A stretch of DNA of 64,000 bases from Metaruminococcus_A sp003150405 (lineage in GTDB: Bacteria; Bacillota; Clostridia; Oscillospirales; Ruminococcaceae), in the NCBI GenBank assembly GCA_902489745.1, contig CABUBB010000007.1, positions 1 to 64,000 of the forward strand. Reading direction: 5' to 3'. Below are positions 18,350-26,888 of the stretch, piece after piece. The first letter of the stretch is position 1. Each line of letters opens with the position of its first letter. The notes under the pieces were generated by a model. The model was not told where the DNA came from and searched no databases. It was given only the letters and a program-made list of their open reading frames with translations. Position numbers and translations under genes: made by a program.

Positions 18350-18949
18350 ATGCCGGTCATCCCAACCAAAGGAAACCTATTAAACATTAAAAAATCACTG
18401 AACCTTGCCCAGCTCGGCTACAGCCTACTCGACCGCAAACGCAACATCCTCATCCGGGAAATGATGGGGCTGATTGACGACGCAAAGGCCATCCGCGGCG
18501 AAATTGAGGATACCTATAAAGAGGCTTATCTTGCGCTGCAAAACGCAAACATCACCCTTGGTATTTGCGAAAACGCGGCAAAAGCGATTCCGGTGGAGAC
18601 CGGAGTACACGTCACCTACCGCAGTGTTATGGGAGTTGAAATTCCAAAGGTGAAACTACGGCAAAAACCGCTGCGAGTTTATTATGGATTTCAGTCCACC
18701 AATGCTGCACTGGATAATGCTTATATCCTATTTCAAAAGGTAAAGCATTTGACCGCCACACTGGCGGAGATTGAAAACAGTGTTTATCGGCTTGCAAGTG
18801 CAATTAAAAAGACCCAGAAACGTGCAAATGCATTGAAAAACATCATCATTCCGCGTTTTCAAACAGACAGCAAATTTATTACCGATGCATTGGAAGAAAA
18901 AGAACGTGAGGATTTTTCCCGCCTTAAAATTATTAAGAAAAACCGATAA
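18350..18949 (+). CDS. ntpD: V-type ATP synthase subunit D
   Basis: Central shaft subunit made of two long antiparallel helices (about residues 10-65 and 125-195). It begins MPVIPTKGNLLNIKKSLNLA and ends in the basic segment typical of the family (TQKRANALKNIIIPRFQ). The length of 199 is normal. It is last in the cluster, 6 bases after B, and is followed at once by a terminator. Confidence 0.94.
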   Translation: MPVIPTKGNLLNIKKSLNLAQLGYSLLDRKRNILIREMMGLIDDAKAIRGEIEDTYKEAYLALQNANITLGICENAAKAIPVETGVHVTYRSVMGVEIPKVKLRQKPLRVYYGFQSTNAALDNAYILFQKVKHLTATLAEIENSVYRLASAIKKTQKRANALKNIIIPRFQTDSKFITDALEEKEREDFSRLKIIKKNR

Positions 18950-18978
18950 AAAGGCACCGCATAATTGCGGCGCCTTTT
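18948..18978. terminator. Terminator after the V-ATPase genes (bidirectional)
   Basis: A hairpin with arms AAAAGGCACCGCA and TGCGGCGCCTTTT around a TAAT loop, with one internal mismatch and A/T runs on both sides. It can also end the convergent GNAT gene. Confidence 0.85.
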
Positions 18979-18990
18979 CCTTATGTAAGA

Positions 18991-19824
18991 TTATAACCGT
19001 TTTTCACCCATCCAAAAGCGCATCGTTGTACGGTAACCGATTTGACTGTACCAATGTTCACGTTCTGTAAAGCCCAAAAAGGTATTTTTACATCCCCGTT
19101 TTTTGAGTTCATTGGTCGCATGTGCCACCATGACAAGCCCTATGCCCTGTTTACGCGCTGCATGCACAACGCCGACACAGCCGATTTCCCCAGTTGTATC
19201 ATCGTAAAGCGGCGCCCCGTTTTCATCTACAATGCAAAAACCAGCAATTTCGCCCTGTTGTTCCGCAATCAAAACCGAATGCGGATTCGACTGTTTGAAA
19301 AATACATGCCAGTCCGGTTGAGCATCTGTTACAGCCGCAAGCAGTTTTTCACCTTCTTCCGGATGTAACAAACGGAATACAACCTGTTTCGGGCAAGGCG
19401 GTATTTCAAGTGACTGTAGCGAAAACTGTTCCAGCGGCATAGCCATATCGACGCTGGTGCCGTCCGCCTCATACCCGAAACGTTCAAAAAAATGCTCTGT
19501 CTGGAACTCCAGCATAGGAACCCCCTGGAACAAATAGCCGGAAGGGCTACTCCCTAAAGTAACATGATCAAATCCCTGTGCGTGGACGAGTTCTTCACTT
19601 TTCTGCAGCAGCTGCGTGCCATATCCCCTGCCCTGATATTCCGGGAGAACACACAGCAACAAGATGCCATTTTGCTGCACCAACGAAAAACCAACGTTTT
19701 TTCCTTTTTCCTGAACAGTTTCAATAGCGCACTGATCAAAATTCAGTTTACGCTGAAAGGCAGCAAAGTGAATTGGAATACTTGGAAAGCACTGTTGGAA
19801 AATTTGGTAAACGCATTCTTTCAC
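18991..19824 (-). CDS. Tandem GNAT-family N-acetyltransferase
   Basis: Two GNAT domains in one chain. The first (about 1-130) has the acetyl-CoA loop LPEYQGRGYGTQLL; the second (about 150-277) has GVVHAARKQGIGLVMV. Both loops keep the Q/R-x-x-G-x-G/A pattern, so both domains could bind acetyl-CoA, although in such tandem proteins usually only one is active. The substrate is unknown. I chose the GTG at 19824 because GAGGGGG lies 8 bases upstream; the longer TTG frame (19845) would overlap the upstream gene. Confidence 0.82.
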   Translation of the reverse strand: MKECVYQIFQQCFPSIPIHFAAFQRKLNFDQCAIETVQEKGKNVGFSLVQQNGILLLCVLPEYQGRGYGTQLLQKSEELVHAQGFDHVTLGSSPSGYLFQGVPMLEFQTEHFFERFGYEADGTSVDMAMPLEQFSLQSLEIPPCPKQVVFRLLHPEEGEKLLAAVTDAQPDWHVFFKQSNPHSVLIAEQQGEIAGFCIVDENGAPLYDDTTGEIGCVGVVHAARKQGIGLVMVAHATNELKKRGCKNTFLGFTEREHWYSQIGYRTTMRFWMGEKRL

Positions 19825-19837
19825 GACAATAGCCCCC

Positions 19838-20185
19838 TCATACAACCAGATTTGTCATTAAAACAATGGACAGTGCGATGAGAAAAATTCCCGAAATCAT
19901 TACAAAGCTGATTTTCGCCTTTTTCAACGGGATGTTATTGACCAGCAAACCGAGCAGTAAGGCGCCAATTAAAAGCCCCAACAGATCAAACGACAGGTTG
20001 GTAATCACTGCAGCATTTTGATCTTCTTTTATAAAAAAATAAATAATAAATTGCCCCACAAGGTGCAGCAGCGGTACGCTGATGAGCGGGAGCGTTACAA
20101 GTGCATAATTCTCACGTTTGGAACGCAAAAAGATAAAACTGATCATTAAAATAATTAGAATAATAGTAATGCACTCAATAACCAT
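19838..20185 (-). CDS. Small membrane protein of unknown function
   Basis: A 115-residue protein with about four hydrophobic helices (residues 3-20, 27-45, 56-80 and 90-112) and no motif I recognise. AAAGGAGG lies 5 bases before the ATG at 20185, which supports a real gene; an upstream in-frame ATG (20206) lacks such a site. It lies between an SGNH hydrolase and a GNAT gene on the same strand, 13 bases ahead of the latter, and may be cotranscribed with it. Confidence 0.7.
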   Translation of the reverse strand: MVIECITIILIILMISFIFLRSKRENYALVTLPLISVPLLHLVGQFIIYFFIKEDQNAAVITNLSFDLLGLLIGALLLGLLVNNIPLKKAKISFVMISGIFLIALSIVLMTNLVV

Positions 20186-20243
20186 ACCTGCCTCCTTTAT
20201 CCGCACCTAATATTCCCGGGCCATTATTCCCATAAACGGCCAA

Positions 20244-21122
20244 TTAACCTGCCGTATGGGTTTTAAAATATTCCACCATAGCATAATACCCTATTTTTTT
20301 CAAATGCATACCGTCTGCTTCTGCATATTCGGCATTAAGGGTACCGTCCTCCATTGCAAATGCAGCGTGGGTGTCTAAAAAATACACCTGTTTTTGCTCT
20401 GCGAGCTGTAGCAGTCTTTGGTTATATTCCTGAATGGCGGTATTGCTGTAACGAGCATCCTTTGCCTGCTTCACAGCCGTTACCGGCAGAACGGACTCAA
20501 TATAAACAACCGCATCTGGATGCTGTTGAAGAACCAAATCCAAAAAAGTCTCAAATTTCTGCGCCAAATCCGCAGGCGAAACCCAGGCAATTCCATTTGA
20601 ACCCAGCATGATATAAATTTTAGACGGATTTTTTGCTTTTAATGCATCCAAAATGGTAACAGCTCCATCTGTTGTCGCAATACATGCCTTGGTCTGAATG
20701 GTATCAAGGTTAATCCCAACATCTGCCAGCACATTCCCGGCGGGCAGTACCCCGTAATTACCAAGCCCCGCTGTCAGGGAGTCCCCAATGAATACAGCAT
20801 CCTCAAAATAGGAATCCGCCACTGCATCCGATTCCGGTACTCTGCCAAAAGCAGCCGCCTGCTCTGCTGACGAAGAAGGATCTGAGTATAATGACGACGA
20901 TTCTGAAATCGGATCGGAAGGAGCAACCGATACACTGGAGTCCGAGGAAACCGAACTTTTGCTGCTGGCCAAGCTGACACTCGGATGACTCTGATTCTCA
21001 ACTGGCAGACGAGACAGTATGACAACCGAAACTGCAATAATGGCAAGCAATAGAAGCAACAGCATAATCCAAACAGTAAGCTGATGCTGTTGTTTTCGGT
21101 TGGACGACAAGCGCTTTGACAC
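20244..21122 (-). CDS. Membrane-anchored SGNH/GDSL hydrolase
   Basis: The N-terminus has a basic stretch and a membrane anchor (about residues 16-38), then a Ser-rich linker (about 45-95), then an SGNH esterase domain facing outside. Block I is FIGDSLTAGLG with the catalytic Ser, MLGSNGIAW supplies the oxyanion Asn, and DGMHLKKIGY holds the catalytic Asp and His. The likely substrate is an acylated cell-wall or surface glycan. Translation starts at a GTG with GGAGG 9 bases upstream. It resembles a second gene at 58872-59669 in the same window. Confidence 0.85.
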   Translation of the reverse strand: MSKRLSSNRKQQHQLTVWIMLLLLLLAIIAVSVVILSRLPVENQSHPSVSLASSKSSVSSDSSVSVAPSDPISESSSLYSDPSSSAEQAAAFGRVPESDAVADSYFEDAVFIGDSLTAGLGNYGVLPAGNVLADVGINLDTIQTKACIATTDGAVTILDALKAKNPSKIYIMLGSNGIAWVSPADLAQKFETFLDLVLQQHPDAVVYIESVLPVTAVKQAKDARYSNTAIQEYNQRLLQLAEQKQVYFLDTHAAFAMEDGTLNAEYAEADGMHLKKIGYYAMVEYFKTHTAG

Positions 21123-21156
21123 CCCGGGTTTCCTCCGCTTTTCTTATTATAATATT

Positions 21157-21185
21157 ATTATACAACATTTTATCCGCCTTGTCAT
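21157..21185 (-). promoter_or_regulatory. Promoter of the first SGNH hydrolase gene
   Basis: Minus strand ATGACA (21180-21185), 17-base spacer, TATAAT (21157-21162). It lies back to back with the rarA promoter. Confidence 0.65.
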
Positions 21186-21201
21186 TGGCTATTTTCTGAG
21201 T

Positions 21202-21230
21202 TTACAAAAATAGTGATTCCATGCTAAAAT
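21202..21230 (+). promoter_or_regulatory. Promoter of rarA
   Basis: TTACAA (21202-21207), 17-base spacer, TAAAAT (21225-21230) with a TGC extended -10. Predicted start near 21237. Confidence 0.65.
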
Positions 21231-21265
21231 AAGGTAAGTTGTCAACCAAGAAAGAAGGAATGAGA

Positions 21266-22534
21266 ATGCCGTCTCCCCTTGCTGATCGCATGCGTCCCAA
21301 AACATTGGATGACGTTGTTGGTCAAAAGCACCTGCTTGGAGAAAATAGGCCGCTTAAACGGATTATTGACAGCGGTCAGATCCCCAATTTAATTTTCTAC
21401 GGTCCTTCCGGTGTTGGGAAAACAACGGTGGCACGCATTATTGCAGAAGCTACCCATAAAAGGCTGCATAAGCTTAACGGGACAAGCGCTTCCACAGCGG
21501 ACATAAAAAGTATTGTCGGTGAACTGGATACCTTTGCCGGAATGTCTGGCGTTCTGCTTTATCTGGACGAGATTCAATATCTCAACAAAAAACAGCAGCA
21601 GTCCCTGCTCGAATACATTGAGAGTGGAAAAATCACCCTGATTGCTTCAACCACAGAAAACCCTTATTTTTACATTTACAACGCCATTTTAAGCCGGTGT
21701 ACGGTTTTTGAGTTTAAGCCGGTACCTGCCAATGAAATTGAAAAAGCGGTACTGCGCGCATTTCATGCGTTGGAAGAAGAGCAAAATATTGCAATTCATT
21801 TAGAGGATGGCGTATCCGAACATATTGCCCTTACCTGCGGCGGGGATGTACGTAAAGCGCTGAACACCACCGAATTGTGCGCGCTTTCTGCCGATCCTGC
21901 AGAGGGAGGCGTTTGTGTTACGCTCGAACTCGCCCGCGGACTTTCTCAAAAAAGTTCCTTTCGCTACGAACGCAGCGGCGACGAACACTATGACACCATT
22001 TCTGCTCTGCAAAAATCCATTCGAGGTTCCGATGAAAACGCCGCGCTGCATTATCTTGCGCGGTTGGTTGCCGCCGGCGACCTAGTTTCGGTCTGTCGCC
22101 GGCTGCTTGTCATTGCGAGCGAGGACATTGGCCTTGCCTATCCGCAGGCTATTACCATTGTAAAATCCTGCGTTGACGCTGCTCAGCAGCTCGGCTTTCC
22201 AGAGGCGCAGATTCCTTTGGCGCAGGCGGTTGTACTGCTTGCAACAGCACCTAAGTCCAATTCGGCCTGTATGGGGATTGAACGGGCATTGGAGGATTTA
22301 AAAACCTTACAGGATAGCTCGGTTCCCCGGCAACTTCAAAACAAGCATTATGACGGTGATGATGTAGCGCAAAAAGGACAGTTCTATAAATATCCGCATA
22401 ATTATCCCAACCACTATGTGGAACAACAGTATATGCCAGATGAATTGAAAGGCCATGTTTACTACGAATACGGTTCAAACAAAAACGAGCAGGCAGCCAA
22501 ACAATACTGGGAAAAAATAAAAGGTAAACGATAA
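21266..22534 (+). CDS. rarA: Replication-associated recombination protein A
   Basis: RarA (MgsA) is an AAA+ ATPase related to clamp loaders that acts at stalled forks. It shows Walker A GPSGVGKTT, Walker B LDEIQYLNKKQQ, sensor-1 STTENPYF and the C-terminal tetramerisation region ending HYDGDDVAQKGQFYKYPH (outline). The family usually reads DEIH where this has DEIQ. I chose the ATG at 21266, spaced 7 bases from AGAAGGA; the frame is open further upstream to 21239 but the ribosome site lies inside that extension. Confidence 0.94.
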   Translation: MPSPLADRMRPKTLDDVVGQKHLLGENRPLKRIIDSGQIPNLIFYGPSGVGKTTVARIIAEATHKRLHKLNGTSASTADIKSIVGELDTFAGMSGVLLYLDEIQYLNKKQQQSLLEYIESGKITLIASTTENPYFYIYNAILSRCTVFEFKPVPANEIEKAVLRAFHALEEEQNIAIHLEDGVSEHIALTCGGDVRKALNTTELCALSADPAEGGVCVTLELARGLSQKSSFRYERSGDEHYDTISALQKSIRGSDENAALHYLARLVAAGDLVSVCRRLLVIASEDIGLAYPQAITIVKSCVDAAQQLGFPEAQIPLAQAVVLLATAPKSNSACMGIERALEDLKTLQDSSVPRQLQNKHYDGDDVAQKGQFYKYPHNYPNHYVEQQYMPDELKGHVYYEYGSNKNEQAAKQYWEKIKGKR

Positions 22535-22609
22535 GCCTTTCCAACTTCGTCCAGCAATGTAATTTATTTGGCTGTACGGATTTAAATAAATAAGACGGGA
22601 GAAAATGAA

Positions 22610-24559
22610 ATGACCCCTAAAATTGAAAAACTTTTGCTAAAGGTTCAAAAGCCCAGCCGCTATACGGGCGGCGAGCTCAACAGTGTTGTGAAAAATCCAA
22701 ATGAAGTCGATATTCGCTTTGCGTTTTGTTTTCCTGACGTCTATGAAGTCGGGATGTCTCATTTAGGAATGAAGATACTTTATGCGTCTCTCAACGCGCA
22801 GGAAGGCGTTTGGTGCGAGCGCTGTTTTGCCCCTTGGATTGATTTTGAACAGCAACTCCTGGAACACAATTTGCCGCTCTATACCCTTGAGAGTTTCACT
22901 CCCCTCAATGAGTTTGACATCATTGGCTTTACATTGCAATATGAGCTTAGTTACACCAACATTCTGCAAATGCTTTCTCTCGGACACGTCCCGGTTTACG
23001 CCGCAGAACGCAAAGAATTGAAGAACCTGGTCATTGCGGGCGGGCCATGCGCCTGCAATCCGGAGCCGCTGGCCGATTTTGTCGACCTATTCTGCCTAGG
23101 CGAAGGTGAACAGCAGCTCCACGACCTGATGGAGCTTTACCGCATTGCCAAGCAAACGAATATGGATAAATCTACCTTTTTGCTGCTTGCCTCTCAGCAG
23201 GAGGGAATTTATGTTCCATCCCTTTATGATGTTTCTTACCACGAGGACGGAACCATTGCTTCTGTTCGGCCGAAACAGGCGGCAGAAGTGCTTTCTAAAG
23301 GCTGTAATGCCATTGCCCTGCATGGGAAAATCCTCCCAAATATTGTTCATACAGCCGAAAAAACAGTTATTCATCCCTGTGATTTAAAGATACCAGCGAT
23401 TATTACAAAAAAAATTGAACAGGATCTGGACAAGGCTCCTTATCCAGAAAAAGTCCTGGTACCTTATATGGAAATTGTCCATGATCGAGTTATGGAAGAG
23501 CTGATGCGTGGTTGTATCCGCGGTTGCCGGTTCTGCCAGGCGGGATTTATCTACCGTCCCCTGCGCGAGAAAAGCGCGGAGGTCATCTGCAAACAGGCAA
23601 AGGCGTTGTGTGACTCCACCGGATATGAGGAAATTTCGCTTTCTTCCCTTTCCACCAGTGATTATTCCAACATTGAACCGTTACTGGATGAACTGCTTTC
23701 CTTTACCGAGGGGGAACACATCAACCTCTCCCTGCCTTCACTGCGCATTGATAATTTCTCAGAAGAGTTGCTGGAGCGCATCAAAAAGGTACGTAAAAGC
23801 GGGCTTACCTTTGCGCCGGAGGCTGGAACCCAACGCCTGCGCGACGTCATTAACAAAAACGTCACCGAAGAGGAGGTCATGAATACCTGCCGCATTGCGT
23901 TTGAAGGCGGCTATACCTCGGTCAAGCTTTATTTTATGCTGGGCCTTCCTACTGAAATGATGGAGGATGTTGCGGGTATTATTGAGCTCGCGCACCGCAT
24001 TCTTGACCTTTATTATTCCATGCCCAACCGTCCCAAGGGCAAGGGGATCAATATATCGGTCAGTGTTTCCACCTTTGTTCCCAAGCCTTTTACTCCGTTT
24101 CAATGGGAGCCGCAGGACACGATGGACATGGTGATTGCCAAGCAAAAGCATTTGGTAGAAACCATTCGTTCTCGTAAGATCAGCTGCAGTTGGCACAACG
24201 TCAAGACCAGTATTTTGGAAGGTGTGCTTGCACGCGGCGATCGGCGGCTTGGCAAGGTTCTTTACGACGCCTGGCAGATGGGCTGCCATTTTGACAGTTG
24301 GGACGAATTTTTCCATTTCGACCGTTGGGAACAGGCCATAAAACAAAATGGCCTGACCATGGAATTCTACGCTTCCCGCCGCAGGTCCTTTGAAGAAATT
24401 CTCCCATGGAGCCATTTGGACTTCGGTATCAGCAAAGATTTTCTGCGCCGGGAAAACGAACAGGCGCATGCCGGGGTAACGACTCCGAACTGCCGGGAAG
24501 CATGTTCCGGCTGCGGAGCAAACCGTTTGATGGAAGGGGGACGCTGCAGTGTTCACTGA
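22610..24559 (+). CDS. TIGR03960-family B12-binding-like radical SAM protein
   Basis: A 649-residue radical SAM protein. The N-terminal part (to about 200) resembles a cobalamin-binding fold (DVYEVGMSHLGMKILY, LGEGEQQLHDLMELY). The CX3CX2C cluster motif is CIRGCRFCQAGF, near residue 305. The C-terminus is Cys-rich (NCREACSGCGANRL). Substrate is unknown. In Clostridia this gene is usually followed by its TIGR03936 partner and then rng and rplU; here the partner is present but glyA follows. Confidence 0.93.
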   Translation: MTPKIEKLLLKVQKPSRYTGGELNSVVKNPNEVDIRFAFCFPDVYEVGMSHLGMKILYASLNAQEGVWCERCFAPWIDFEQQLLEHNLPLYTLESFTPLNEFDIIGFTLQYELSYTNILQMLSLGHVPVYAAERKELKNLVIAGGPCACNPEPLADFVDLFCLGEGEQQLHDLMELYRIAKQTNMDKSTFLLLASQQEGIYVPSLYDVSYHEDGTIASVRPKQAAEVLSKGCNAIALHGKILPNIVHTAEKTVIHPCDLKIPAIITKKIEQDLDKAPYPEKVLVPYMEIVHDRVMEELMRGCIRGCRFCQAGFIYRPLREKSAEVICKQAKALCDSTGYEEISLSSLSTSDYSNIEPLLDELLSFTEGEHINLSLPSLRIDNFSEELLERIKKVRKSGLTFAPEAGTQRLRDVINKNVTEEEVMNTCRIAFEGGYTSVKLYFMLGLPTEMMEDVAGIIELAHRILDLYYSMPNRPKGKGINISVSVSTFVPKPFTPFQWEPQDTMDMVIAKQKHLVETIRSRKISCSWHNVKTSILEGVLARGDRRLGKVLYDAWQMGCHFDSWDEFFHFDRWEQAIKQNGLTMEFYASRRRSFEEILPWSHLDFGISKDFLRRENEQAHAGVTTPNCREACSGCGANRLMEGGRCSVH

Positions 24560-25205
24560 TTACCGCGTCTTTTACACCAAAACCGGACGGCTGAAATACA
24601 TTTCACATCTCGACGTCAACCGTCTGATGCAGCGGGCGCTGAAACGCAGCGGACTTCCGGTCTGGTACTCAGAAGGATTTAACCCGCATATTTACATTAC
24701 TTTTGCACTGCCGCTTGCATTGGGGTTGGAAAGCCTTTATGAGGTGATGGATTTCCGTCTGACGCAGGAAATGTCTTTCGAACAGATTGCTAAGCAGATT
24801 GACGCCTCCCTGCCCGATGATATGAAAGTGCTCTTGGTTTCCAAACCTGTCAAAAAACCGCACGATATTGCATCCGCCCTGTTCGAAATTCGCCTGGGCT
24901 GTAATACTCCACAGGCGCTTTACGCAGAATGGACATCATTTCTTGAGCAGAATACTGTTCTTGTTGAAAAGAAAAGCAAAAAAGGCATAAAGACCATTGA
25001 TATTCGCCCAAATATTCAGGTTCAGCAGGCTGAAGTTACGCTAAACGGGATTTTGATGAAATTGTTGCTTCCTGCCGGGCCGGAGAAAAACATCAGTCCG
25101 TTTTTGGTGCTTGACGCATTTGAACAATTTGCGCAAAGTGAGATTCAAAATACAAATCTCTGCAAAATTGACGTATTCACCAAAGATGGTTCACAATTCC
25201 GTTGA
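24549..25205 (+). CDS. TIGR03936-family radical SAM-associated protein (DUF2344)
   Basis: A 218-residue protein that starts YRVFYTKTGRLKYISHLDVN, the family signature, with SEGFNPHIYITFALPLALG following. It starts at a GTG inside the end of the radical SAM gene (11-base overlap), which indicates translational coupling. It has no CX3CX2C motif of its own and probably assists the upstream enzyme; the reaction is unknown. Confidence 0.92.
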   Translation: MFTDYRVFYTKTGRLKYISHLDVNRLMQRALKRSGLPVWYSEGFNPHIYITFALPLALGLESLYEVMDFRLTQEMSFEQIAKQIDASLPDDMKVLLVSKPVKKPHDIASALFEIRLGCNTPQALYAEWTSFLEQNTVLVEKKSKKGIKTIDIRPNIQVQQAEVTLNGILMKLLLPAGPEKNISPFLVLDAFEQFAQSEIQNTNLCKIDVFTKDGSQFR

Positions 25206-25245
25206 TGTTTCTCACCTGCCATACGGAATTCCTGTTGCTTTGGAA

Positions 25246-25274
25246 TTGATTCCAAACAAAGAATGTCGTATAAT
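25246..25274 (+). promoter_or_regulatory. Promoter of glyA
   Basis: TTGATT (25246-25251), 17-base spacer, TATAAT (25269-25274). The predicted start near 25281 leaves a leader of about 44 nt, too short for a riboswitch. Confidence 0.8.
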
Positions 25275-25324
25275 AAGATCAATATGAGTTTGTCCGACCA
25301 ACTATTTTAAAGAGGAGTGCAAAC

Positions 25325-26575
25325 ATGGAATTTTCTGTTGAACCAATGGATTACCTCAAAAACAGCGATCCGGATGTTGCCCAGGCAATGTCCGCCGAGC
25401 TGGCACGCCAGCGCCGCAATCTGGAGCTGATTGCCAGTGAAAACATTGTTTCCAAAGAGGTTATGGCCGCTATGGGCAGCGTCCTGACCAACAAGTATGC
25501 CGAAGGTTATCCCGGTAAACGCTATTACGGCGGCTGCGAATGTGTTGACGTCGTTGAAAACATTGCCATTGAACGCGCCAAGAAACTGTTTGGTGCCGAC
25601 CATGCCAACGTACAGCCCCATTCCGGCGCTCAGGCGAACCTAGCCGTTTATTTTGCGCTGCTGAAACCGGGCGACACCATCCTTGGTATGAGCCTTGCCG
25701 ACGGCGGCCACCTGACCCACGGTTCCCCGGTCAATATGTCCGGTTCTTACTTCAACTTTGTTTCCTATGGCGTAGATGAAGAAACTCACACCATTAACTA
25801 CGACAAACTCTACGAGCTTGCAAAAGAGCACCGTCCAAAGATGATTGTAGCGGGTGCCAGCGCTTATCCGCGTGTACTCGATTTTGCAAAATTCTATGAA
25901 ATTGCCAAAGAAGTCGGCGCTTACCTGATGGTTGATATGGCGCACATTGCCGGTCTTGTAGCCGCTGGGCTTCATCCGAATCCGGTTCCCTATGCCGATA
26001 TTGTCACCACCACCACCCACAAGACCCTGCGCGGTCCGCGCGGCGGCATGATCCTCTGCAAAGAGGAATATGCCAAAGCCATTAACAAAGCGATTTTCCC
26101 TGGTACACAAGGCGGCCCGCTGATGCATATTATCGCAGCGAAAGCGGTTAGCTTTGGTGAAGCGTTGAAACCGGAATTCAAGGTTTACCAGCAGCAGATC
26201 CTCAACAACGCGCAGGCACTCTCCAAAGAGCTTCTGAAACGCGGATTTGACCTTGTCTCGGGCGGTACTGACAATCATTTGATGCTTGTTGACCTGCGCA
26301 AATTTGGCGTCACTGGCAAAGAGCTAGAAAAACGTCTGGACGAAGTTTATATCACTGTTAACAAAAACGCTATCCCGAACGATCCGCAAAGCCCGTTCAT
26401 CACCAGTGGTGTGCGTATTGGTACCCCGGCAGTCACCAGCCGCGGCCTTGTCGAAGCCGATATGGAAAAGATTGGCGAGCTGATCTATTGGGCGGCTTCT
26501 CCGGAATTTGAATCCAAAAAGGATTATATCCGCAGCGAGGTCAATAAAATCTGCGAAGCCTATCCGCTTTATTAA
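25325..26575 (+). CDS. glyA: Serine hydroxymethyltransferase
   Basis: GlyA interconverts serine and glycine with transfer of a one-carbon unit to tetrahydrofolate, using PLP. The Schiff-base lysine lies in TTTTHKTLRGPRGG near residue 231, and HSGAQAN, LADGGHLTHG and the N-terminal ELIASENIVS are family signatures. The 416-residue length is standard. It has its own promoter and terminator, so it appears to be monocistronic. Confidence 0.98.
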   Translation: MEFSVEPMDYLKNSDPDVAQAMSAELARQRRNLELIASENIVSKEVMAAMGSVLTNKYAEGYPGKRYYGGCECVDVVENIAIERAKKLFGADHANVQPHSGAQANLAVYFALLKPGDTILGMSLADGGHLTHGSPVNMSGSYFNFVSYGVDEETHTINYDKLYELAKEHRPKMIVAGASAYPRVLDFAKFYEIAKEVGAYLMVDMAHIAGLVAAGLHPNPVPYADIVTTTTHKTLRGPRGGMILCKEEYAKAINKAIFPGTQGGPLMHIIAAKAVSFGEALKPEFKVYQQQILNNAQALSKELLKRGFDLVSGGTDNHLMLVDLRKFGVTGKELEKRLDEVYITVNKNAIPNDPQSPFITSGVRIGTPAVTSRGLVEADMEKIGELIYWAASPEFESKKDYIRSEVNKICEAYPLY

Positions 26576-26582
26576 CAAATAA

Positions 26583-26613
26583 AAAGAGCAGGCAAAATTG
26601 CCTGCTCTTTTTT
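26583..26613 (+). terminator. Terminator of glyA
   Basis: Arms AAAGAGCAGGCA and TGCCTGCTCTTT around an AAAT loop, followed by a T run; perfect stem of 12 pairs. Confidence 0.92.
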
Positions 26614-26651
26614 CCTGATTTTACCCACTCTGCAGTTTCCCTTTTCTGTGT

Positions 26652-26657
26652 TATAGT
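26652..26657 (+). promoter_or_regulatory. Probable extended -10 promoter of the small Cys/His-rich gene
   Basis: TATAGT preceded by TGT in the extended -10 position. The -35 region (TCTGCA) is poor. The predicted start near 26664 lies just ahead of the AGGAGGG ribosome site. Confidence 0.4.
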
Positions 26658-26679
26658 GAAAGCACAGGAGGGATATACT

Positions 26680-26841
26680 ATGCTGAAAAATAGAAACGAG
26701 AAATGCAACTGCAAATGGCTTCGCTGCAAGCGGCACGGTAAATGCAAAGAATGTATAGAACATCATAAAAATCATGCAAAATACCCTACCCCGTTTTGCA
26801 TGCGTAGCACATCGTCCAGGCCTTATGGGACGGAGAAATAA
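26680..26841 (+). CDS. Small Cys/His-rich protein, probable metal binder
   Basis: A 53-residue protein with the pattern CNCX4CXRHGXCXXC followed by HH and a C-terminal PFC. It is very basic. Similar short proteins with a CXRHGXCXXC core are, to my memory, common and uncharacterised in Clostridia. Four to six Cys plus clustered His suggest a zinc or iron-sulfur site. AGGAGGG lies 7 bases before the ATG at 26680, which I prefer to an upstream GTG/ATG-type extension (26656) lacking a ribosome site. It stands alone between two terminators. Confidence 0.72.
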   Translation: MLKNRNEKCNCKWLRCKRHGKCKECIEHHKNHAKYPTPFCMRSTSSRPYGTEK

Positions 26842-26849
26842 AAACATAT

Positions 26850-26879
26850 AAAAACCCTTCCATCTTGGGAAGGGTTTTT
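26850..26879. terminator. Bidirectional terminator between the small Cys/His gene and the ACT gene
   Basis: A perfect 12-bp stem, AAAAACCCTTCC and GGAAGGGTTTTT, around ATCTTG. It serves both convergent genes. Confidence 0.92.
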
Positions 26880-26888
26880 ACTATAACT

